Source: Nonomuraea spiralis | GTDB taxonomy: Bacteria; Actinomycetota; Actinomycetes; Streptosporangiales; Streptosporangiaceae | Length of the DNA stretch: 64,000 nucleotides | Direction of reading: 5' to 3' | Assembly: GCF_014648435.1 (NCBI RefSeq) | Contig: NZ_BMRC01000004.1 | Span: 496,001-560,000 of the forward strand | Shown: in pieces, positions 33,092 through 41,095 of the stretch | Position numbering within the stretch: position 1 is the first letter of the stretch | Layout: each line of letters starts with the position of its first letter | The notes under the pieces: generated by a model | Told to the model about the DNA's origin: nothing | Database searches by the model: none | The model's input: the letters and a program-made list of their open reading frames with translations, nothing else | Position numbers and translations under genes: made by a program

Positions 33092-33098
33092 CAGGGAC

Positions 33099-34025
33099 AT
33101 GAGCGAAGTGATGAGGGCTGCAGCGTTCGCCGAACCGGGCGGACCCGAGGTGCTGAAGGTGATGGAGGTGCCCGCGCCGCAGGCGGGCCCGGGAGAGGTG
33201 CGCGTACGGGTGCGGGCGGCCGGTGTGCAGCCGTTCGACACGGCCGTACGGGCGGGTTGGCTGCCGCCGTACCTGGGGGACGTGCCGTGGCCGCGCATCC
33301 CCGGCAACGAGTTCGCCGGCGTGGTCGACCAGGTGGGCGACGGGGTGGCCGGGGTGTCGGCCGGTGACGAGGTGCTGGGGTTCTCGCGCCTGTTCGCCTA
33401 CGCCGAGTACGTCGTCGTCCCGGCCGCCGACGTGGCTCCCAAGCCCGCCGGGATCCCCTGGGAGGCGGCCGGCGGGCTGACGTCCGGCGTCCAGACGGCC
33501 GAGCTGGCCCTCGACGCCCTGGCGGTCGGGGAGGGCGACACGCTGCTCGTGCACGGGGCGGCCGGGTCGGTGGGGACGGCGGCCGTACAGATCGCCCGCA
33601 TGCGGGGCGCCACGGTGATCGGCACCGCCCGTGAGGTGAACCACGAACACCTGCGCGAGCTCGGCGCGATCCCGGTCGCCTACGGGGACGGGCTCGCCGA
33701 CCGGGTACGCGCACTCGCCCCCGGCGGCGTGGACGCGGCCCTCGACGGCGCCGGTGGGCACGCCCTGGAGGTCTCGCTCGAACTGGTCGCCGACCGCGGG
33801 CGCATCGTCACGATGGTCGAGCACGGCAAGGCGGCCGAACTGGGCGTCAGGACCGTGATGGGCGAGCGCACCGCCGAACGCCTCGGCCGGTACGCCACGC
33901 TGTACGCCGAGGGCCGCTTCGTCTTCCCGGTGCGGCGGACGTACCGGCTGGACGAGGCCGCCGACGCCCATCGCGAGGTCGAGACCGGCCACGGCCGGGG
34001 CAAGGTCGTCCTGGTGACGGCCTGA
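33099..34025 (+). CDS. Quinone oxidoreductase-like NADPH reductase (MDR family), SoxR-box controlled
   Basis: A 308-residue medium-chain reductase. GroES-like N-terminal half (VMEVPAPQAGPGEVRVRVRAAGVQPFD, IPGNEFAGVVDQVGDGV) without zinc ligands, and a Rossmann half with DTLLVHGAAGSVGTAAVQIARMRG, the NADPH loop of the quinone oxidoreductase branch. It would reduce quinones or similar electrophiles. The ATG lies eight bases after the -10 of a SoxR-type promoter, so the message is nearly leaderless. In Streptomyces SoxR responds to redox-active pigments and activates enzymes of this kind; no soxR gene is in the window. Confidence 0.9.
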   Translation: MSEVMRAAAFAEPGGPEVLKVMEVPAPQAGPGEVRVRVRAAGVQPFDTAVRAGWLPPYLGDVPWPRIPGNEFAGVVDQVGDGVAGVSAGDEVLGFSRLFAYAEYVVVPAADVAPKPAGIPWEAAGGLTSGVQTAELALDALAVGEGDTLLVHGAAGSVGTAAVQIARMRGATVIGTAREVNHEHLRELGAIPVAYGDGLADRVRALAPGGVDAALDGAGGHALEVSLELVADRGRIVTMVEHGKAAELGVRTVMGERTAERLGRYATLYAEGRFVFPVRRTYRLDEAADAHREVETGHGRGKVVLVTA

Positions 34026-34056
34026 GGACGCGCGCCGAGATCCCCCGGCGGGCCGG

Positions 34057-34578
34057 TCAGCCGGCGCTCTTGTGGCGCTGGCTGAACCGGCCCGCCTTCG
34101 CGCGGTTGCCGCACACCTCCATCGAGCACCACCTGCGGCTGCCGTTCTTGCTCACGTCCAGGAACCACAGGACGCAGGCCGGGTTCGCGCACTTGCGCAG
34201 CCGTTCGGGACGCTCCCGCAGGAGGGGGACGACGGCGGCGGCCGCCGTCCAGGCCGCCTCCCAGGCCGGGTCGGACACCACGACCGTGTCGCGCGGGCCG
34301 TCGTCGCCGAACCGGGGCCTGGTCGAGCCCTCGTCGAGCACCGCGTTGAGCCGGTCGTGCCCCCGCCCTTCGAGCAGCCCGCGCAGCGCGTCCCGCGCGA
34401 GGACGAGGCGGTCGCGCACTCGTTCCAGGTCGTCCGCGCCCGGCAGGCCGTGATCGCCGAGCCAGGCGCGCACGCCTTCCAGGTCGTCGAACTGGTCCAA
34501 CAGGGCGCCCTGGTCCACCCACACGGTGTCCACCAGGTCCAGCGCCAAGGGCTCGTCGCGGAGCGGCCGTATCCTCAC
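34057..34578 (-). CDS. CGNR zinc-finger regulatory protein (ABATE domain)
   Basis: A 173-residue protein. The N-terminal part (PLRDEPLALDLVDTVW onward) is the ABATE stress-type domain; the C-terminus has the CGNR zinc finger, CANPACVLWFLDVSKNGSRRWCSMEVCGNRAKAGRF in pattern, with four Cys and the named CGNR residues. These proteins are thought to be transcription regulators. GTG 34578 is taken as start because the sequence aligns with the family there and because the upstream ATG (34623) would place the coding region over two operator repeats. It is divergent from an alpha/beta hydrolase, its likely target. Confidence 0.88.
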   Translation of the reverse strand: MRIRPLRDEPLALDLVDTVWVDQGALLDQFDDLEGVRAWLGDHGLPGADDLERVRDRLVLARDALRGLLEGRGHDRLNAVLDEGSTRPRFGDDGPRDTVVVSDPAWEAAWTAAAAVVPLLRERPERLRKCANPACVLWFLDVSKNGSRRWCSMEVCGNRAKAGRFSQRHKSAG

Positions 34579-34584
34579 TGCTTC

Positions 34585-34660
34585 TAACCCCTCAAAGCGA
34601 TTTGACTGGTTATCTCTTGGCATGCTATCACTTAACCATCAAAACGGATTTAGCCGGTTA
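34585..34660. promoter_or_regulatory. Two equal 28-bp palindromes between CGNR and hydrolase genes
   Basis: Four copies of the 12-mer TTTnnnnGGTTA occur at 34585-34596 (minus), 34601-34612 (plus), 34633-34644 (minus) and 34649-34660 (plus). They form two palindromes, each TAACC-n4-AAA, a 4-base centre and TTT-n4-GGTTA, with start points 48 bp apart. The spacing and identical geometry mark a two-site operator for a dimeric regulator, most simply the CGNR protein. Confidence 0.7.
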
Positions 34661-34674
34661 GAGAGTGTGTTGAC

Positions 34675-35535
34675 ATGACTGTTCAGTACCGCACCGCTGT
34701 GATCGACGGCCTCGACGTGTTCTACCGGGAGGCGGGCGACCCCTCGGCGCCCACGCTGGTGCTGCTGCACGGGTTCCCGACCTCGTCGGTGGCCTACCAG
34801 GAGCTGATCGCCGAGCTGGCCGACGAGTTCCACCTGATCGCGCCCGACTACCCCGGATTCGGCCACAGCTCGGCCCCCGCCGCCGACGAGTGGGACTACA
34901 CCTTCGACCACCTGGCCGACGTCGTCGACCAGCTGCTCGACACCCTGGGCCTCACCAAGTACGCCCTCTACGTGCACGACTACGGCGCCCCGGTCGGCTT
35001 CCGGCTCGCCGTCCGCCACCCGGAACGCGTCACCGGCATCGTCACCCAGAACGGCAACGCGTACGAGGAGGGGCTGACGCCCTTCTGGGAGCCGCTGCGC
35101 AAGGCGTGGGCCGACCCGTCCGAGGAGAACACCTCCGCGCTGCTCGGCCTGCTCACGCCCGAGGCCACCCACTGGCAGTACACGCACGGCGTCCGTGACT
35201 CCGGCCTGGTCAACCCGGACAAGGCGGTCCTGGACCAGGCCCGTCTCGACCGGCCCGGCAACCACGCCGTCCAGCTCGCCCTCTTCGTGGACTACGGCCG
35301 CAACCTGGGCCTCTACCCGGAGTGGCAGGAGTACCTGCGTACCAACCAGACGCCGGTGCTGGCCGTGTGGGGGCGGCACGACGAGATCTTCGGCCCCGAC
35401 GGCGCCCTCGCCTTCGACCGGGACACCAAGCGCGTGCAGATCCAGCTCCTGGACGCGGGCCATTTCGCCCTGGAGACGCGCGGCCCGCAGATCGCCGCGC
35501 TGGTCCGCGACTTCCTCCGCCGCCTCTCCGACTGA
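34675..35535 (+). CDS. Alpha/beta hydrolase, epoxide hydrolase / haloalkane dehalogenase-like
   Basis: A 286-residue alpha/beta hydrolase. LLHGFPTSS provides the oxyanion loop, YVHDYGAPVGFRLA the nucleophile elbow with Asp as nucleophile, and DAGHFALET the catalytic His; VLAVWGRHDEIF carries the acid. An Asp nucleophile is the mark of epoxide hydrolases and haloalkane dehalogenases rather than esterases. The ATG at 34675 follows the twin palindromes. It probably detoxifies an electrophile in the cytoplasm under control of the divergent CGNR protein. Confidence 0.9.
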   Translation: MTVQYRTAVIDGLDVFYREAGDPSAPTLVLLHGFPTSSVAYQELIAELADEFHLIAPDYPGFGHSSAPAADEWDYTFDHLADVVDQLLDTLGLTKYALYVHDYGAPVGFRLAVRHPERVTGIVTQNGNAYEEGLTPFWEPLRKAWADPSEENTSALLGLLTPEATHWQYTHGVRDSGLVNPDKAVLDQARLDRPGNHAVQLALFVDYGRNLGLYPEWQEYLRTNQTPVLAVWGRHDEIFGPDGALAFDRDTKRVQIQLLDAGHFALETRGPQIAALVRDFLRRLSD

Positions 35536-35570
35536 ACGCACACACCCGCCGCGCCCGCCGGCGGCCTGCT

Positions 35571-35670
35571 CACCCCTGGGACTGGCCGAGCGTGGACTGC
35601 TCGCTGTCCACCAGTTCGCACGCGGCCACCGGCCCGTCGGAGACCCGGGCCCAGATGCTGGCCAGGCGCG
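35571..35670 (-). pseudogene. Possible C-terminal gene remnant
   Basis: Within a 209-base gap, a minus-strand frame ends at TGA (35571-35573). Its last ~30 codons have consistent G/C third bases and a protein-like sequence (ASIWARVSDGPVAACELVDSE and a short tail). Upstream it turns into Arg/Pro-rich sequence without a start. This looks like the tail of a deleted gene; chance coding in GC-rich DNA is possible. Confidence 0.25.
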
Positions 35671-35713
35671 CGCGAGCCGACCGCCCTGGCCGGCGGGGCG
35701 TCCTGACCAGGGC

Positions 35714-35744
35714 TCTACGTGGGGCGGGTTCTACGTGGGGCGGG
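35714..35744. repeat. 16-bp tandem repeat before the kinase stop
   Basis: TCTACGTGGGGCGGG occurs twice with a 16-base period (35714-35728 and 35730-35744), ending against the stop codon of the minus-strand kinase gene. It is probably a small slippage duplication. Confidence 0.7.
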
Positions 35745-36662
35745 CTACTGACGGTGGCGCATGGCCTCGCCGATCACCAGGCCGGTCTCGTTGAGCTCGG
35801 TCTCGCCGTCCTCGACGTCCCAGAGCGCGTTCTGCAGGAGCCGGCCGAGGGTCCAGCCGGCCGCCCTGGCCGGGTCGAGGCCCAGCGCGTCCACCATCAG
35901 GTCGAACCGTCGCAGCACGCCCCGGACCGGGTCACCGGTGGCGACCACGGCCTCCCACCGGTTGTCCAGGGCGGGCCACAGGTCGAAGCCGGGGTCGCCG
36001 GCCAGCGGCTTGGGGTCGATGGCGAGCCACGGCTCCCGCTCGGCGGCCAGCACGTTGTCGTAGTGCAGGTCCCAGTGCAGCAGCCGGTCGCCCGGCTCGC
36101 CGACGAGCTCGGCGACCGTGTCGGCGCACCACCGCAGCCAGTGCCTGTCCCCTTCCCGGGGCAGCGCGGTCACCGCCTTGTCCACGTCGGCCAGCATGTC
36201 CTTGGCGATGTCCCCAAGGCGGCGCATCCCGGGCGGAGCGGGGAAGGCGGTCAACCGGCCCAGCAACTCGGTCAGGATCGTCAGCGCCTCGACGTCGTCG
36301 GGGACGGCCGACAGCGGGCGGGCGGAGTCGAGGCGTTCGAGCAGCAGGGTGCCGGTCTCCGGGTCCTCGTCGAGCAGCAGCACCGACCCCTTCCCGGCCC
36401 ACGTGCGCAGGCCGGGCGCCTCGGTGGCGTTCTCGTCGGTGACGGGCTGGAGCTTGAGCGCCGCTCTGGTGCCGTCCTCCCGTACGACGGGCAGCACGAG
36501 GGAGACCACGCCGTGCATGGGCCGGCCCTCGTCCAGCCGCAGAGCCCATTCCTCCAGGTAACGCTCGGCCAGCGCGGGCAGGCCGGCCGACCAGGCGCGG
36601 CCCTTCTCCCCGTCCATCTTCACATGTGACTCGGTCAACGCCTCGGGCACCTTGATCTTCAT
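35745..36662 (-). CDS. Aminoglycoside O-phosphotransferase-like kinase (streptomycin 6-kinase / hydroxyurea family)
   Basis: A 305-residue protein with the protein-kinase-like APH fold. ALKLQPVTDENATEA gives the ATP-binding Lys and Glu region, HWDLHYDNVLAAER the catalytic Asp and Asn loop, and LAIDPKPLAGDPGFDLWP the metal-binding Asp. It matches the family of streptomycin 6-phosphotransferases, which inactivate streptomycin, but many members have unknown substrates. ATG 36662 aligns with the family start. The gene stands alone between hydrolase and menB. Confidence 0.87.
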   Translation of the reverse strand: MKIKVPEALTESHVKMDGEKGRAWSAGLPALAERYLEEWALRLDEGRPMHGVVSLVLPVVREDGTRAALKLQPVTDENATEAPGLRTWAGKGSVLLLDEDPETGTLLLERLDSARPLSAVPDDVEALTILTELLGRLTAFPAPPGMRRLGDIAKDMLADVDKAVTALPREGDRHWLRWCADTVAELVGEPGDRLLHWDLHYDNVLAAEREPWLAIDPKPLAGDPGFDLWPALDNRWEAVVATGDPVRGVLRRFDLMVDALGLDPARAAGWTLGRLLQNALWDVEDGETELNETGLVIGEAMRHRQ

Positions 36663-36696
36663 CACCCAAGTCTGCCTCCCGGCGCGGAGTCCGTGG

Positions 36697-37575
<879 letters not shown>

Positions 37576-37585
37576 GGGCAGGAGC

Positions 37586-38098
37586 CTAACGGATCTGCCC
37601 CTCCGCCCATTCGGCCCACGACTTCTGCACGGCGCCGAGCCGCATGCCGTACTCCAGGGCCAGGCGGCCGTAGACCGACAGGTTGTCCTCGCCGCTCTCG
37701 ACGAAGCCCTTGATGGCCTGCATGTGCTCCAGGTGCCGGCCCACCACCTCGGCCTGGCGGCGCAGGTACGCGCGGGCCTGCTCGGGATCGACCTGGCCGA
37801 GGAAGAACACGCGCAGCAGCATGTCACTGCGCCCGACCCTGGTCGGCTCGACCTCGGTGATCCAGTGGCGCAGCTCGGCGCGGCCCTCCTGGGTGATCTC
37901 GTACTCCTTGCGGCCCCGGGGGCCTTCGGCGGCCACGTTCACGAGCCCGGCCTCGGCAAGTTTGCCCAGCTCTGCGTAGAGCTGGCTCTGGGTGGCCGGC
38001 CAGACGTTGGACAATGAGACGTCGAAGGTCTTCAGCAGGTCGTAGCCGCTCGCCGGTCCCTCGGCGAGGAGACCCAGCACGGCGTGTCTCAAGCTCAT
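37586..38098 (-). CDS. PadR-family transcriptional regulator
   Basis: About 170 residues. SLRHAVLGLLAEGPASGYDLLKTFD opens the PadR winged helix, VWPATQSQLYAELGKLAEAGLV the recognition part and GRKEYEITQEGRAEL the wing, followed by a long C-terminal dimer helix of the Vir type. ATG 38098 is chosen by alignment; the frame is open upstream. menB follows ten bases after its stop, and a membrane-protein gene is divergent, so either could be its target. Confidence 0.9.
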   Translation of the reverse strand: MSLRHAVLGLLAEGPASGYDLLKTFDVSLSNVWPATQSQLYAELGKLAEAGLVNVAAEGPRGRKEYEITQEGRAELRHWITEVEPTRVGRSDMLLRVFFLGQVDPEQARAYLRRQAEVVGRHLEHMQAIKGFVESGEDNLSVYGRLALEYGMRLGAVQKSWAEWAEGQIR

Positions 38099-38107
38099 AT
38101 TCCTATA

Positions 38108-38137
38108 TTGACATATCGCGGCAGGAGGTTCTACCTT
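38108..38137 (+). promoter_or_regulatory. Promoter of the small membrane protein gene
   Basis: TTGACA (38108-38113) and TACCTT (38132-38137) are separated by 18 bp. The -35 lies ten bases from the PadR start codon, so a PadR protein bound here could block both genes; GACATGTC (38139-38146) just downstream is a small palindrome. Confidence 0.5.
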
Positions 38138-38174
38138 CGACATGTCTACACAGGAATGTCTAAGGAGTTCCACG

Positions 38175-38735
38175 ATGCGCGGTCTGCTCGGTTTCCTCCC
38201 CTGGGTCGTCTACGCGGTCATCGCCACCGGCGACGAGTGGCGCTGGGGCGCCATCACCGGTTTCGTGATCGCTCTCGCCCTCGTGGTCATCGACCGCCGG
38301 TCCGGCCGGGCCTGGGACGAGATCGTCATCGAGACCAGCGCCGCGATCTTCTTCGCCCTGCTCACGGTGGTCTCCTTGGTGGCCCCGCACTCGCCGCTCA
38401 CGCCGTACGGCCCCGCGCTGGTCAACGTCTGGCTGGCCGGCACGGCCTGGGGCTCGATGGCCATCCGCAAGCCGTTCACGCTGGGCATCGCGCGCACGAT
38501 GGCGCCGAAGGAGATCTGGGAGACCCCCGCGTTCTACCGCGTCAACGTGGTCATCACGACGGTGTGGGCGGTGGCGTTCACGCTCGCCGCCGTCTCGCTG
38601 ACGTTCGTGCTGGCCGCGGCCCCCCACGCCACCACGGTGGTCATCGCCGTCAAGGTGCTCTCGTTCGTCGTCCCCGCCGTCTTCACCGCCCGTTACCCGA
38701 AGATCGTCCGCCGTCGCGCCGCCGCCGCTAAGTGA
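38175..38735 (+). CDS. Integral membrane protein of unknown function
   Basis: A 186-residue protein with about six hydrophobic segments: near 5-20 (FLPWVVYAVIA), 30-46 (GFVIALALVVI), 57-75 (SAAIFFALLTVVSLVAP), 83-98, 127-150 (VVITTVWAVAFTLAAVSLTFVLA) and 157-175, and a basic tail. The middle contains ARTMAPKEIWETPAFYRVN. I do not recognise the family. ATG 38175 has AAGGAG seven bases upstream. It is divergent from PadR and convergent, with an 8-base overlap, to the ArsR gene. Confidence 0.75.
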   Translation: MRGLLGFLPWVVYAVIATGDEWRWGAITGFVIALALVVIDRRSGRAWDEIVIETSAAIFFALLTVVSLVAPHSPLTPYGPALVNVWLAGTAWGSMAIRKPFTLGIARTMAPKEIWETPAFYRVNVVITTVWAVAFTLAAVSLTFVLAAAPHATTVVIAVKVLSFVVPAVFTARYPKIVRRRAAAAK

Positions 38736-39060
38736 CCTCCGCCCGCAGCTCGGCCAGGAGCTCTCCCTGGTCGGCCAGCATGTCGGTGAGGATGCGGCGG
38801 GCGGCCCCCAGCAGGTCGGCCAGCTCGGGAGTGGCCAGCGTGTAGACCACCGTGCTGCCTTCGCGGATGGCGCTCACGATCCCGGCCCTGCGCAGGACCG
38901 CAAGCTGTTGTGAGAGGCTCGACGCCTCGATGTCGATCTGGGCCAGCAGGTCCCTGACGGGCAGTGGCCCTTCCTGGAGCAGCTCCAACACTCTGATGCG
39001 AGCGGGGTGGCCGAGCGTCCTGAAGAAGTCGGCCTTGGCCTGGTAGACCTCCACGTGCAT
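38728..39060 (-). CDS. ArsR-family transcriptional regulator
   Basis: A 110-residue winged helix protein: KADFFRTLGHPARIRVLELLQEG, the recognition helix EASSLSQQLAVLRRAGIVSAIREGSTVVYTL, and a C-terminal helix. It contains no cysteine, so it cannot be an arsenic or metal sensor of the usual ArsR/SmtB site; it resembles the redox or sulfur-sensing and housekeeping branch. TTGCAA (39062-39067) and TTGCAT (39083-39088) repeats lie next to its start. Confidence 0.9.
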   Translation of the reverse strand: MHVEVYQAKADFFRTLGHPARIRVLELLQEGPLPVRDLLAQIDIEASSLSQQLAVLRRAGIVSAIREGSTVVYTLATPELADLLGAARRILTDMLADQGELLAELRAEVT

Positions 39061-39146
39061 ATTGCAAGACTAATCCAGCGCAGTTGCATAATTCTTCAAG
39101 TCGTAACGTTGTTGGATAGCATGACAGCGGGGACTAGGGAGTAGCC

Positions 39147-39317
39147 ATGGGCCGAGGAAGAGCCAAGGCGAAGCAGACGAAGGTCGCTCGCCAGCTGAAG
39201 TACACCAACCACAACATCGACTACGACCGGCTGCGCGAGGAGCTGGGCGCGGACACGCCGCGGGAGGAGATGTACCCGTCCACGGGTTCCGAGCAGGAGT
39301 CCGAGCGCGCGCAATGA
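39147..39317 (+). CDS. DUF3073 family small protein
   Basis: A 56-residue protein, MGRGRAKAKQTKVARQLKY at the start followed by NIDYDRLREEL and an acidic, serine-rich tail. I recognise the actinobacterial DUF3073 family: a very basic N-terminal half, the Tyr-rich Y-x-x-LREEL segment and an acidic end. The function is unknown; the charge pattern suggests nucleic-acid or ribosome contact. The ATG has GGGAG six bases upstream. Confidence 0.9.
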   Translation: MGRGRAKAKQTKVARQLKYTNHNIDYDRLREELGADTPREEMYPSTGSEQESERAQ

Positions 39318-39453
39318 TGCGCGTGAGCTTCGCGGGGGCGTCCGCGACGTTTCTGGACCGCCTGGCCTCCGGCGCCCGATCGGGCGCCGCGAGCCCCAGG
39401 CGGTGCGGCGCCCTGCCCGTCGCCCTCACGACGGTCCTGCTCGGTTAACCCGA

Positions 39454-39477
39454 CACCGCTTCCGGCACCGCTTCCGG
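39454..39477. repeat. 12-bp perfect tandem duplication
   Basis: CACCGCTTCCGG occurs twice head to tail in the 195-base gap between DUF3073 and the lipase gene, with a partly matching third copy (CACCGCGTCCGG) at 39495. I see no gene or clear regulatory site in the rest of this gap. Confidence 0.75.
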
Positions 39478-39512
39478 CAGACTGCCGGTTCGGCACCGCG
39501 TCCGGCGGGCGG

Positions 39513-40340
39513 TCAGCTCGACGCCGCTTCCAGCAGGTGGCGCGCGTCGGTGAGCAGGCGGTCTACGGCGGCCTGCGACACGGGGTCGGTGTTCTGCTGG
39601 AACCCGTGCGCGAGGCCGGGCTCCCTGCGCCGCGTGACCGGCACACCCGCCTCGGCCAGCCGCCTGGCGTACGTCTCGCCCTCGTCCCTGAGGGCGTCGT
39701 GCTCGGCGGTGACGATCAGTGCGGCGGGCAGCCCGCGCAGGTCGGGCACGAGCATCGGGCTCAGCCGCGGATCGGCGCGCCGCGCCGGGTCGGGCGCCCA
39801 CTGCCGTACGGCCCAGGCGAGAAAGTCCTCGTCGAGCGCGTGACCGGTGCCCTTCTCCCGTACGCTCGGCTGGGAGAGCGTGAGATCGGTGTTGGGGCAG
39901 ACCAGGATCTGGACGGCGGGCAGCGGGCCGCCCTCGTCCCGTAGCGCCAGGCAGGCCATCGTGGCCAGGTAAGCGCCCGCGCTGTCACCCGCCACCGCGA
40001 CCGGACGGGCCCAGCGCAGCACCTCCACCGCGTCCTCGACCGCGCCCGGGTACGGGTGCTCGGGCGCCAGCCGGTAGTCCACCGCCATCACCTCCACCCC
40101 GCACCCGTCGGCCAGCAGCCGGCAGAACCGGTCGTGCGTGTCCAGGTCGCAGAACACCCACGCGCCCCCGTGCAGGTACACCACGAGCGGCCGACGTTCC
40201 TCCGCCGGCCGGTAGTGCCGCAGCCGCAGCCCGCGCGGCCCGGTCAGGTCCGTCACGTACGGCAGCTCGGGCCCGCGCGGACGCAGGTGCCCGCGCTCGG
40301 CGCTGGCCCTCCTGAGCTGGTGGACGTCGGGATCGTTCAT
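39513..40340 (-). CDS. Alpha/beta hydrolase of the hormone-sensitive lipase family
   Basis: A 275-residue esterase. LVVYLHGGAWVF carries the family HGG oxyanion loop, VAVAGDSAGAYLA the GDSAG nucleophile, LIVTAEHDALRDEGE the Asp and GLAHGF the His. These enzymes split short-chain esters or serve as acetyl-hydrolases in resistance and degradation pathways. No signal peptide. Substrate unknown; the gene is divergent from an F420-type reductase. Confidence 0.93.
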   Translation of the reverse strand: MNDPDVHQLRRASAERGHLRPRGPELPYVTDLTGPRGLRLRHYRPAEERRPLVVYLHGGAWVFCDLDTHDRFCRLLADGCGVEVMAVDYRLAPEHPYPGAVEDAVEVLRWARPVAVAGDSAGAYLATMACLALRDEGGPLPAVQILVCPNTDLTLSQPSVREKGTGHALDEDFLAWAVRQWAPDPARRADPRLSPMLVPDLRGLPAALIVTAEHDALRDEGETYARRLAEAGVPVTRRREPGLAHGFQQNTDPVSQAAVDRLLTDARHLLEAASS

Positions 40341-40457
40341 GGACGACGAGTGTAGGGATCACCCGTGGGCAAAGGTCTCGCTGCCCCGGCGCAAAGACAG
40401 GCATGCCGGGAGGACCGCTGGGCAGGTGCCGGGCGGGCGTGACAAGGAGATCGAGAC

Positions 40458-41024
40458 ATGCGCGTAGGAATCGTGGGTTCGGGAAGGCTCGGCGCGCCGC
40501 TCGGCCGCCTGCTCTCGGCGGCCGGTCACGACGTGCTCTTCAGCGACGCCCGGCTGACCCTCGCCGAGGAGGCCGCGGTGGCCGCCGGGGGCCAGGCGGG
40601 CGGCGGCTCGCCGATCGAGGCGGCCCGCTTCGGCGAGGTCGTCGTGATGGCGGTGTGGTGGGAGGCGTTCCCCACCGTGGTCGAGGAGCTGGGCCCGGTG
40701 CTGGCCGGCAAGATCGTCATCGATCCCAGCAACCCGATCACCGAGCGCGACGGCGCCGAGGCGGTGGTGGCCGTGCCCGGCGGGCTCACCAGCCCGCAGT
40801 ACCAGCAGCACGTGCTCGGCCCCGGCGTACGGCTGGTGCGCACGTTCAACACCAAGTACCCCAACGAGCTGCTGGAGCTCGGCATGGCCGGGCAGCGCGG
40901 CGGCCCCCGGGCCGACATGCCCTACTGGGGCGACGACGACGCGGCCAAGAAGGCGGTGGTGCCGCTCATCGAGGACGCCGGGTTCACCGCCATCGACGGC
41001 GGCGGCCTGGCCGACGCCCTGTGA
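40458..41024 (+). CDS. NADPH-dependent F420 reductase-like protein
   Basis: A 188-residue Rossmann protein. MRVGIVGSGRLGAPLGRLL is the NADPH-binding start, followed by VVVMAVWWEAFPTVVEEL, KIVIDPSNPI, VRTFNTKYPNELLEL and YWGDDDAAKKAVVPLIEDAGFTAID. This is the layout of F420H2:NADP oxidoreductase (Fno) and related NADP-binding reductases. Methanogen and actinobacterial enzymes couple NADPH and coenzyme F420. The SoxR-era LLM flavoprotein at 10244 might use F420 but there is no direct link. Its stop is in a small tandem duplication. Confidence 0.82.
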   Translation: MRVGIVGSGRLGAPLGRLLSAAGHDVLFSDARLTLAEEAAVAAGGQAGGGSPIEAARFGEVVVMAVWWEAFPTVVEELGPVLAGKIVIDPSNPITERDGAEAVVAVPGGLTSPQYQQHVLGPGVRLVRTFNTKYPNELLELGMAGQRGGPRADMPYWGDDDAAKKAVVPLIEDAGFTAIDGGGLADAL

Positions 41025-41095
41025 GCCGGGCGCCGGGTCGCGCAGGTGTCGTGGGACGCCCTGTGAGCCGGGTCAGGTCGCGCAGGTGTCGTGGG
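41013..41095. repeat. Tandem duplication of a convergent gene junction
   Basis: A 41-42 bp unit (GACGCCCTGTGAGCCGGG ... AGGTGTCGTGGG) occurs twice, at 41013-41054 and 41055-41095. The first copy contains the stop codon of the F420-type reductase, the second that of the minus-strand LCP gene, so each gene's last codons also appear as a non-coding copy beyond its end. The copies differ only by a short CGCCGGG / TCAGG segment. Confidence 0.85.

Noticed and set aside
41013..41095. Mobile element or attachment site
   Set aside because: The duplication is direct, short and confined to two gene ends, with no integrase or tRNA gene nearby; replication slippage explains it.
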